In this document: positions 1-7,944 of the stretch, one piece after another
Layout: each line of letters opens with the position of its first letter
Position numbering within the stretch: the first letter of the stretch is position 1
Source of the DNA: Silene noctiflora
Taxonomy: Eukaryota > Streptophyta > Magnoliopsida > Caryophyllales > Caryophyllaceae
Direction of reading: 5' to 3'
DNA: 42,854 bases
Assembly (NCBI GenBank): GCA_009801015.1
Contig: VHZZ01000952.1
Location: 15,879-58,732, forward strand
The notes under the pieces: model-generated
Databases searched by the model: none
What the model saw: only the letters and a program-made list of their open reading frames with translations
What the model was told of the DNA's origin: nothing
Made by a program: the position numbers and the translations under genes

Positions 1-345
1 TGGAATCCTATGCCTCTTCATTCATTTTGGACTTCAAACATTGGGCTTGACTTTGCATTGACTTCACTTTGCATTTCCTCATTAATCCATTAAATATTCA
101 TGCAAAAACTCATGCACAATTCCATACTTAGTCCAATTCTTGCTCTTGACTTAGCCCTTGTACTCTAGATTTGCATATTTAGTAGAATTTAGCTCCTAAG
201 AGCTCAATTACCTACAAAACATGTTAAGACAAGCAAAAGCAACTAGAAATACAATATTAGCTCAAAAACACTAAGATAAGGGCTAAATGACATGAGAAAT
301 TGAGCTAATAAAAGGGGTTAAAATGTATAAATAAAGCACTTATCA
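1..345. other. Unclassified AT-rich sequence left of the truncated retroelement
   Basis: No coding potential is seen on either strand. The segment abuts the gypsy reverse-transcriptase fragment abruptly at about 346, where similarity to a gypsy polyprotein stops inside the motif that normally reads SNWEAP. It may belong to a different repeat that replaced or deleted the 3' half of the gypsy element, but I cannot name it. Confidence 0.4.
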
Positions 346-346
346 G

Positions 347-1963
347 TGCTCCCCAGTTTGACACCGCCTCAATCTTGGTAGGATCCACAACTACCCCATC
401 CTTAGAAATCACATGGCGCAGAAAAGCCACCTTCTACAACCAAAACTCACACTTGGACAATTTAGCATACAACTGGTTATCGCGCAAAGTTTGCAATACC
501 AGTCTCAAATGCTCATCGTGCTCTTCCTTAGTCTTGAAATAGACCAGGATATCATCAATGAACACTACCACAAACCGATCCAAGAACTGGTTGAAAACCC
601 GGTTCATCAAATCCATGAACACTGTTGATGCATTGGTCAACCCAAATGGCATGACCACATACTCATAATGACCATACCTTGATCGAAAAGTTGTCTTTGG
701 TATGTCTTCATCCCGAATCCTGAGCTGATGGTACCCCGACCTTAGATCGATCTTAGAAAATACTCTGGCCCCACTCAACTGATAAAAAAGGTCATTAATC
801 CTCGGCAATGGATACCTGTTCTTCACCGTCACATGATTCAACTCCCTGTAGTCGATATATAGCCTCAAGTTGCCATCCTTCTTCTTCACAAATAGAACTG
901 GAGCACCCCAAGGAGATACACTAGGTCTAATGTACCCCTTATTGAGCAATTCATTCAACTGCTTCTTTAACTCCTCTAACTCCTTAGGACCCATATGGTA
1001 CGGGGCCTTTGAGATAGGTCTTGTCCCCGGCTTCAACTTCACACTGAAATCAATATCTCTCTGCGGAGGTAACCCTGGTATCTCATCTGGAAAGACATCC
1101 CTAAACTCACCCACCACCGGTATCTCCAAAGCCGATGCCTCCTCTATCCTAGTGTCCTTCACGTGGCAAAGGATCATAGGATAGCCCTTCCTCAGGTACG
1201 ACTTTAAAGTCATCGCTGCAATGATCTTGACTTTGGGTTTGACCACAAACCCACGGTAAGACACTCTAACTCCCTTAGGCCCTTTTAAAGTGACCTTNTT
1301 TAAAGTCATCGCTGCAATGATCTTGACTTTGGGTTTGACCACAAACCCACGGTAAGACACTCTAACTCCCTTAGGCCCTTTTAAAGTGACCTTGTTCTGG
1401 TGACAGTCTATAGTAGCACTATACCTCCTCAACCAATCCATCCCGACTATAATCTCAAACCCATCTATAGGAAATTCAAATAAATCAACCGGAAAGTTGA
1501 CTTGTCCAACAACCATAGACACCCCCTTATACAACTTCCCACATGATACAGACTCTCCCGATGGTCTAAAAACTTCATCTCTTATAAACTCATACTCCCC
1601 AAAACCCATAGACCTTGCATGACTCCTAGACACAAAAGAATGCATTTCTCCCAAATCAAACAAAACAAAAGAGGGAGTATCATTGATAAGGAATGTATAG
1701 GTGACCACTTGGGCATCGTCCTCTTCCTCTTTCTTATCCATCATGAACAGCTTGCCACTGTTCTTCTGTCCTTCACCCTGCACTGTGCTAGCCGATGCAG
1801 TAGATTTAGCAGCCGAGTTCTGATTTCCATTACCGTTCTGTCGCTGATAGTTCCCACCATTGTTACGGTTGTAGTTACTGTGGTTGCCTTGACTTCCCTG
1901 GCTATGCCATGACCAGTTGTTTGTTCCTAGCAATACTCTCCCCCGGTCCCCGAGAAAAGTCAT
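347..1963 (-). pseudogene. gypsy pol fragment: retropepsin plus partial reverse transcriptase
   Basis: The open frame 1963-434 translates to a linker rich in Asn/Gly/Gln, then a retropepsin-like domain (the motif FDLGEMHSFVS stands where FDSGATHSFVS is usual; IVGMDWL follows), then an RT with [36 protein letters not shown] and FIDDILVY boxes. The RT aspartates (IDLRSGY, IDD) survive, but the protease catalytic D-S/T-G is D-L-G, so the protease should be inactive. The frame stops at 431-433 (TAG) after KCEFWL; similarity continues behind the stop to about 347 (KVAFLRHVISKDG) and then ends. A 32-codon repeat with one ambiguous residue in the middle comes from the N at 1298 (see that entry). Confidence 0.88.
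1203..1393. repeat. Identical 95-bp direct copies joined by a single N (assembly seam)
   Basis: Bases 1203-1297 and 1299-1393 are identical over all 95 positions and are separated only by the N at 1298. The rest of the element shows no such duplication. The simplest reading is that two contigs overlapping by 95 bp were butted together with a one-base gap. The 96-base period keeps the pol frame open by chance. Confidence 0.9.
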
Positions 1964-2555
1964 CTCTCATCTGCCCCTGGAAACCATTCACGCCGAAACT
2001 GATACACTCATACCTCTTGTGGCCAGAACCGCCACAGTTGTAGCATAGCAACCCGGAGCTACCACTGTAGCTCCTACCACCACGGCCTTTAAATGACGAT
2101 CCTCCACTGAATCCAAAGCCACCAGAGGAAGCTCTCCCCTGGTTGAAGTTCCCCCTCTTGAACCCAGAAGTCTCGGTGCCCTCACTGTCAGCTTTCCTCT
2201 TTTCATCACCCTTCTCCTTAGCCTCCTTGGTCATATCGGCCAACCTCTCAGCGTTCCCAACCCTCTCATATATCTCTTTCAAGTCCGTCAGGACCTCGGA
2301 ACTTAGCCTCTCTAAAATCTTCACCGATAGCCCCTTCTCAAAATGGAGTGTTAGGCTCAACTGGTTCATCTCTAAGTCGTCCATATAACGGGCCAGCTCA
2401 TTGAATTTGCGGTAGTACTCCGCCACGGTCATACCCTCAGTCACGCGGAAGGAGTCAAACTCCGCCCTCATATTATTCTGAACATGTTCTGGTACGAACT
2501 GGTGCCTCATATCCGAACTACCTACATGCTTTAACAAATCATATATGTAACACAT
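1902..2555 (-). pseudogene. gypsy gag fragment with CCHC zinc knuckle
   Basis: The 217-residue frame carries the retrotransposon gag core (VPEHVQNNMRAEFDSFR, TVAEYYRKFNELARY, FEKGL, AERLADMTKEAKEK), a Gly/Ser/Arg-rich stretch, and a single zinc knuckle CYNCGGSGHKRYEC that fits CX2CX4HX4C. The usual N-terminal part of gag is absent; the frame opens with an unrelated-looking MCYIYDLLKHVG, so about a hundred residues appear deleted or out of frame. Gag ends at a stop at 1904-1902 and overlaps pol in another frame, so a frameshift mutation (or programmed frameshift) separates them. Confidence 0.85.
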
Positions 2556-2848
2556 ATCCTAACATGTTACTATCTATCCAGTCATGCTCAGCACTTCAAT
2601 TCATAACCACATAGCCACATATCCTCCACTAAGCTCATAAATATAACATCAAACATACATGTAAAGCATATAAACATACAACGACCCTTGACACCCCATA
2701 GTGACCGGTTCAAAGTTATAAAGTCAAAATGTGGCTTTAGGATGTCTACCAAGCCTTTGCGGTAGTTCTAAACAACTCCTACCCGAGTTCATTTTATTTA
2801 GACACCCTATAATCATTTTGGTCATTGGTTTTTGGTTCCAAAATCGTC
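2556..2848 (-). other. Untranslated leader of the gypsy element
   Basis: The stretch between primer-binding site and gag has no long frame. It is where the missing gag N-terminus would be expected to begin, but no gag-like translation is recognisable. Confidence 0.5.
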
Positions 2849-2860
2849 GCTCTGATACCA
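2849..2860 (-). other. Primer-binding site for initiator tRNA-Met (gypsy element)
   Basis: The minus strand reads TGGTATCAGAGC, the classical plant PBS complementary to the 3' end of tRNA-iMet. It sits two bases (AG) after the LTR end at 2863, the normal spacing. Confidence 0.92.
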
Positions 2861-2862
2861 CT

Positions 2863-3158
2863 TGTAACACCCCCATATTCCAAGGTACCTTATTAAGGAC
2901 TACCTTAAGGCAAAAGAGTGCTACCATCTCGGTTACCCGAGGTAGTGTACATAATAGAAACCATAATGAAACATAATTACAAGATTAACTTATTAAAAAG
3001 GTTACAAGTCTTAAACACCCCCATACACCAAGGTGTCTTACCAAGGACTACCCCAATATATACGGGTGTTACCATCTCGGTTACCCGAGGTAGTGAACAT
3101 CATAGAAACCATAATGAAACATAATTTAAAGATTAACTTATTAAAAAGGTTACAAGTC
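2863..3158. repeat. 148-bp tandem duplication at the U5 end of the LTR
   Basis: Copy A (about 2863-3010) and copy B (about 3011-3158) align at a constant 148-base offset: the words ACACCCCCAT, GGTTACCCGAGGTAGTG and TAAAAAGGTTACAAGTC recur. The copies differ at many positions, so the duplication is old, unlike the assembly duplication at 1298. Confidence 0.85.
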
Positions 3159-4112
3159 TAAAAAACGATTACAACTCTAAAATCCAAAATGTGATAAAGT
3201 GTAAAACAACAATATGCGGAAGCTAGACTACAAAAAGATTGGTGATGAATCAGCCCTGCCAAACCCCGCAGCAACATCAATATCGACATCCATCATCACC
3301 TGCTAAACCAACTGCTCACCATCCCCGAATGGATCACCACAGTTTTGAAAGCATAAACGGGGTCAACCAACTATAAAACAATATAATATAATACAAAACA
3401 TAAGCATCCATAGTAACTGTAACCAACATCTCCATACTCTATAGTAACCAGTAACCGACTACACACCGAGCCAGATTACCCATCGCAACAGGTAATCCAA
3501 GCCTCCAGTAGGGACCGCAGCCTTACCACCAAAATCCCCGCTCATCGCAACAAGCGAACCCAAGTCCATTAATGTGCACATCCCCTTTGCGTCGAGAAAC
3601 ACAAGAGGCGAACAATGGGGTGAGACTATCTCTCGCAATGGCTCACAATCCAATACCAATACTAATACCAATGCCAATACAATATCATCATCATCATATC
3701 TTAATCATAAAGTAATAACAAATATCGTCACATCATACATCATACCCTACCTGAATAACAATCCAATCAACACAGCAAAAGTCTAGAAGGTTTCTTCTAC
3801 AAAATCGCCTCCTAGAATAAAAGCACTCAATCAATACAAGGGAATATACGAGCTAATCCCCAAAACCCCCAAAATACCCAATTAGGGTTTAATCAAAGTA
3901 AATCAAAATCATAAAAGGCTAAGCCAATAAACTTACCCTGACGATTACGAAAGCAACGATGTGAAAGCCCCAAAAATGATGAACTCAAGCCTTGGATTGA
4001 TAAGAATAGAAGAGAAGTAGTGTCGATGTTTTGTTTTTTTTGTGAAAAGTGTTTATAAATTGTTTTAGTGAAATGTTTTAAGTAAATCTCACGCTAAACA
4101 TGCTTCCCGTTC

Positions 4113-4120
4113 TATTTATA
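4113..4120 (-). promoter_or_regulatory. TATA box of the gypsy LTR
   Basis: Minus strand TATAAATA at 4120-4113, placed just downstream of the palindrome array. It fits an LTR Pol II promoter with U3 of about 207 bp. Confidence 0.7.
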
Positions 4121-4153
4121 TCAAACCGCGGAAAAATCCGTAACGGACCGAAC

Positions 4154-4294
4154 ACTTGGTCGAGTACAAGACACTCGACCGAGTATGACACACTTGATCG
4201 AGTAAGCTGCACTCGACCGAGTGCTAACACACTCGTCCGAGTTCACAACAAACAGAACTCTGACAGACTACACACGACAGCTACTCGGTCGAGT
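4154..4294. repeat. Six evenly spaced 12-bp palindromes in the LTR U3
   Basis: Copies of the near-perfect palindrome ACTCGACCGAGT (consensus ACTYGRYCGAGT) start at 4154, 4173, 4192, 4211, 4231 and 4283. The first five are spaced 19, 19, 19 and 20 bases, about two helical turns; the sixth lies 52 bases further. They sit upstream of the TATA box on the minus strand, so they look like repeated transcription-factor binding sites. Confidence 0.85.
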
Positions 4295-4327
4295 AGCCTA
4301 AGGCCGCCCTAAATCTGATGTATTACA

Positions 4328-4695
4328 TCGGGTTGTTATAAATGGTATCAGAGCAACCCTGCGACCGTGGGGTAGTGAGCATGTGGTCAAGAGTACCCGG
4401 TTCACCCACCTAGCGGAGGAGGATTCTGGGATTGGTTGCGGTCAGCTTCTGAGGCACAACGAGGACGTTGTGTTCTTTAAGTGGGAGAGTTTGTAACACC
4501 CCAAGAGATTGAGAGGAAAGTTGTCCCACATCGGGAAAATAAGGAGCTTATGAGATGTTTATAAAGAATTTCACCCACCACTTAGTAACAAGGCCTTGTG
4601 CTTTTGGGCTTAAGTGAGGACAAATAATAGTCCCAAAGGTACACATCCCATCTTATTGGGGTTGTGTTACGACGGTGGCGGGTCGAGTTGTTATA
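4328..4695 (+). mobile_element. TRIM-type miniature LTR element, 5' LTR interrupted
   Basis: From left to right: the last 13 bp of a 5' LTR (TCGGGTTGTTATA, 4328-4340), spacer AA, PBS TGGTATCAGAGC (4343-4354), a short non-coding internal domain (4355-4478), a purine-rich tract AAGTGGGAGAG (4479-4489), and a 204-bp 3' LTR (4492-4695) that begins TGTAACACC and ends TCGAGTTGTTATA. The two LTR ends agree at 12 of 13 positions. The tiny non-coding interior between PBS and PPT is the hallmark of TRIMs. The 3' LTR also contains the word GTCCCACATCGGG common in plant TRIM LTRs. The rest of the 5' LTR is cut off where the gypsy LTR starts. Confidence 0.75.
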
Positions 4696-4914
4696 TCGTT
4701 GTAGCCAAATGCGCCCATGTATGTCATTTCCGCAGGACCATAATAAAATATTTACACTTTCTCGGTTACTTGGCTGACGCCTCAATGAACCCGGGTTGAC
4801 TAGCGACCTACCTATTTACTCTAAATCACAAATGTGGTTTCCGGTTAACTATGTCAAAAATTATTGTAAAATGAATCAACACTTAACTAGATCTTAAACA
4901 ATGTCTAGTTAAAA
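4696..4914. other. Spacer between TRIM and LINE
   Basis: No gene or repeat recognised. Confidence 0.4.
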
Positions 4915-4925
4915 ATGTTATCAAT

Positions 4926-5840
4926 TGTCACTTGTTTTAAGGGTGTGGGTTTGCGGGTGAGACATGGGATAGGATGAGACTGGATGTGAGTGATTTGAAG
5001 GGGTTTGTGTGGCCGAGGGAATGGGTGGAGAGCGCTTGGAAGGAGTTGGGGCTGCGAGATAGAATATATTTTATGCTAGGCTGTTGGGCGGTTTGGCAAA
5101 GTCAAAATAAGTTGGTGTTTGAAAATGAAATTGCGAGGGATGAGAAGTTTGTTCGTCGAGTGAGGGAGCTGGGGGCGGAGTTGTGTGATTTGGAAGCTCA
5201 TAACATTGAGATACGAGCTAAGGGAGGTAATAACATCATGACAGAGTGGATGAGAGGGGAAAGGAGAAGATATCAGAAGAGCTGGCGACGAATAGAGGTC
5301 CAAAGATAGCGCGAGGGTGGACGAAGGCTATGGAGTGAGCCGTCAAGATTAACGTCGACGCTGGGGTGAAAGAGGGTGTGAGGACTGGTATGGGAGTGAG
5401 TATGACAATGTTATGTGAGGTGTATCATGGCAGCAAAGTGAGGTCTTGGCTCCAAGTGTGGTAGAGGCTTTGGCGATCTTACTAGGAATGGATGAAGCGA
5501 GAAAAATGGGGTGTGATCGAGTCACAGTGGAAAGCTATTGCTCCGTTATTATCGAAGCACTTAAAAAATACAAAAAGGGTCGTAGTGGTTTACTTCGTAT
5601 TTTTGAAGATATTTACGTTCCTGTCTTTCCCTTAACAATGTCGAATGGTCGTTTACTAGTAGAAACAATAATCGAGTTGCACATGAGCTTTCTCATATTA
5701 GTCCTTGGTGTCTCGGTAGGAGATGTTGGTATGATTGTTTACCATTGAACGTTAACCGATGTGCTTTAATTGATCGTTTATATATTAATGCATTAATACC
5801 CTTATATATATGGGTTTCTTTCAAAAAAAAAAAAAAAAGG
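4926..5840 (+). mobile_element. 5'-truncated LINE with poly(A) and 11-bp target duplication
   Basis: The element is flanked by the direct repeat ATGTTATCAAT at 4915-4925 and 5841-5851. It carries the 3' end of a LINE polyprotein, a short 3' UTR and a 16-A tail (5823-5838) followed by GG. Truncation at the 5' end, A tail and target duplication are the signature of target-primed reverse transcription. Confidence 0.9.
4974..5748 (+). pseudogene. LINE ORF2 C-terminal fragment (linker plus RNase H-like domain)
   Basis: The first frame (4974-5309) contains the post-RT segment FMLGCWAVWQSQNKLVFE seen in plant LINE ORF2 proteins. After a stop, another frame (5446 onward) gives the RNase H-like core EALAILLGMDEARKMGCDRVTVES and IIEALKKYKKGRSGLLRIFEDI; after a further frame change the sequence continues with SRNNNRVAHELSHISPWC. 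At least two frame breaks and one stop make it non-functional. Confidence 0.85.
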
Positions 5841-5851
5841 ATGTTATCAAT

Positions 5852-7640
5852 CACATGGTGGAACTATCTCACCTCTTAACTGAACCGTGTAGTCCCAGCA
5901 AGTAGTGTTTACTAAAGGTTTTTCCATCTAGATAACATCGAAGTATCCATAGTTATCCTAGCTAAATTTGAGAATTTATTTTCACTTGGGTGTTTCATCA
6001 AACATGGTGGTGTTCTTTGCTAGGCAAAGCAGACATATAATACAAAGTAACCAAACGATAATACAACTAGGTTTAAAGCCCTTGCATTGTATGATTTAAT
6101 GAATTTAATTATTTAAATACAAAATTATAAGTAGATATTATTAGATATGTGTGTCGAAATTCATTTTTTTAAAATGAATAAATCTAATTATATATAAAGT
6201 CATGATGTCATATAACTATTTTACGAATATCATAACCTAGAGTTAATTTTTAGTTCATGGGATTTCGAATGCTTGTGTTTACCACAACAGTAGTGGATGA
6301 TCTTATTGAGCTCAATTAAACAATTCTAAGAGAAATATTGGATTATTTTTATTTAAAGGAGGCGGTGTTAATTATGTTTGGACAAAATATAACAACTCTT
6401 ATGAAGGCGAATTACTATTTGGCGCGATATATAGCAGCTCCAATTCTAGGTAGCATGGATGTTTCTACCATCTACGTGTCCGTATCCAACAATCCAACAT
6501 GGTGTTAAATACCGATACTCATGTTCCGTATCTTACATTTTATTACTTATATTTAGGGACGTGCTAAATCCCATGTTCATTTCTAATCGTTTTCACGTAG
6601 GATTAAGTAAAATCGTGCGCGAGATTTAGCAATTACGTATATTTATTAGGTATTGTTCATTCATGTACATGATTTACTTAATTATGTACAACATTACCCA
6701 CTTTACCCTTCTCATTTAAACCTTTCTTTTCAATCAATCAAAGTACCACCCTTCCCCCACAACCAGTCTGCCACCCCTCTCCCCAACCGCCTGTCTCCTT
6801 TGCCCACCGCCTGAAGCTCATCATCCTCCTAAGAGTTGTATCACATGACAAAAAAAATGATGACTTCTACCACCCTCTCCCAATTGTTGGTGTGATTTGT
6901 AATTACGCACTGTTTGGAATAAGTAGGGCAAGTAAATTCATAAACAATAACAATTAGTTTATAACAGTCAATTTAATTGCTTGCATCACACCCTTCATCT
7001 ATGCAACACAATGTGTCTAGCATAATTTATGATGCTGATTTACTTGTTCAATATGATTAAGGTGCATAAATTAATCCTTCATGAAACCCTAATTGCATAA
7101 ACTAACATTAATTGTATTTATATCTAATTAATTTGATACAAAAAATATACAGTCCGTATATGATTAAGTTACATAATTGATTAAAAGAGATTGCTAGTTC
7201 AAATACCAAAGTTGAGATGCATAATTTGTTGAATTTGATTAATCTTTTAGATGAAGATAAAAAACGAGAACTTGTTTTTTGTTTCTAAGTAAAAGGGTAG
7301 ACCTTGGAAAAAAATATGGCAAAGAGTAGATAATGAAGTAAAACACTTCCATTGAAAGAAGAATAAAGTTTTTATTAGATGATATAACATGTTCATCTTG
7401 TAATGGTTTTCGCATCGATATCCGTATCGGCTACCTAGTACCTAGTATATAGAGACGAATTGGTACGTTCCCCGGATAAAGGAACTTTGTCAAGTTTGTG
7501 AAAAAGGTGATAGTTAGACGTCTTATCAGCATGATCTAATTCGAAATAGGTAGTGGATAAGATAATTATTCCGTCATTGTCAGAGTGATCAAGTGAGTAA
7601 CAAATTTGTCCAACTTTAGAAACAAATCTTAATCATCATC
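5852..7640. other. AT-rich spacer upstream of the arabinokinase gene
   Basis: No coding frame of interest. It contains the copy of an inverted-repeat transposon end at about 6655-6760 (separate entry) and a CCACC-rich patch around 6745-6810. A TATATAG at about 7446 lies roughly 500 bp before the ARA1 start codon; whether it is the promoter cannot be told. Confidence 0.4.
6655..6760 (+). repeat. Fragment of the 38.7-39.5 kb inverted-repeat element family
   Basis: The stretch GTTCATTCATGTACATGATT and the following ACTTAATTATGTACA resemble the termini of the element at 38660-39504 (GCTCTTTCATGTACATG... with ACTTAATCATGTACA). Similarity continues into a pyrimidine-rich part (TTTACCC, CCTTTCTTTTCAATC). 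No second terminus was found nearby, so this is likely a one-ended relic. Confidence 0.55.
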
Positions 7641-7944
7641 GTTAGCTACCAGCTCCATGACAATTCACCTTTCTCATTCTCCCTCTTCTCTTTCCTCCAG
7701 TTCAATTCCACCTAATTTCTCTTCATTTATTCATCAACTTCTTCATTTAAACCCTTGTAATTCTCATTTCCCCAATTCAATCACTTCTCTTTTTTTTTGG
7801 TTTACAATTCAATTACTTCTCTAAATCATCATTATTTTGCTAAATTCAACAATTTCATACTTTGATCATCCATATTTCGGTACTATTTATTCGTTGAATT
7901 TTGGAAGTTTCGATTTAATTTAATTTAATTAATCAAGGTGAATA
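7641..7944 (+). promoter_or_regulatory. Likely ARA1 5' UTR / core promoter region
   Basis: The 300 bases before the ARA1 ATG are rich in C and T with many TTC/CTT runs, as is common in plant 5' leaders. No frame enters ARA1 from here. The transcription start is not visible from sequence alone. Confidence 0.4.

Larger units (their letters stand above)
346..4327 (-). mobile_element. Ty3/gypsy LTR retrotransposon, 3'-truncated and decayed
   Basis: Read on the minus strand the order is 5' LTR (4327-2863), two-base spacer, primer-binding site (2860-2849), untranslated leader, gag with zinc knuckle, aspartic protease, and reverse transcriptase broken off at about 346. Protease preceding RT, with RT closest to the break, fits both LTR superfamilies, but the RT (FIDDIL box, MPFGLTNA motif) and gag are typical of Ty3/gypsy polyproteins. 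RNase H, integrase, polypurine tract and 3' LTR are missing. Decay is clear: gag and pol lie in different frames, the protease active site is altered, and RT ends at an in-frame TAG where a Glu codon is usual. The element cannot be autonomous. Confidence 0.9.
2863..4327 (-). repeat. 5' LTR of the gypsy element (1465 bp)
   Basis: On the minus strand the LTR starts TGTAATACA (4327 downward) and ends TGTTACA (2863), giving TG...CA with short inverted termini. The U3 part holds six palindromes (4294-4154) and a TATA box (4120-4113); the remaining 1.2 kb is R/U5-like with a 148-bp tandem duplication at its end. The PBS follows correctly. No partner LTR is in the window. Confidence 0.82.

Noticed and set aside
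6552..6640. Possible small MITE with ends GACGTGCTAAATC and GATTTAGCAATTACG
   Set aside because: The inverted ends need a two-base gap and no target duplication was found; could be chance in AT-rich DNA.
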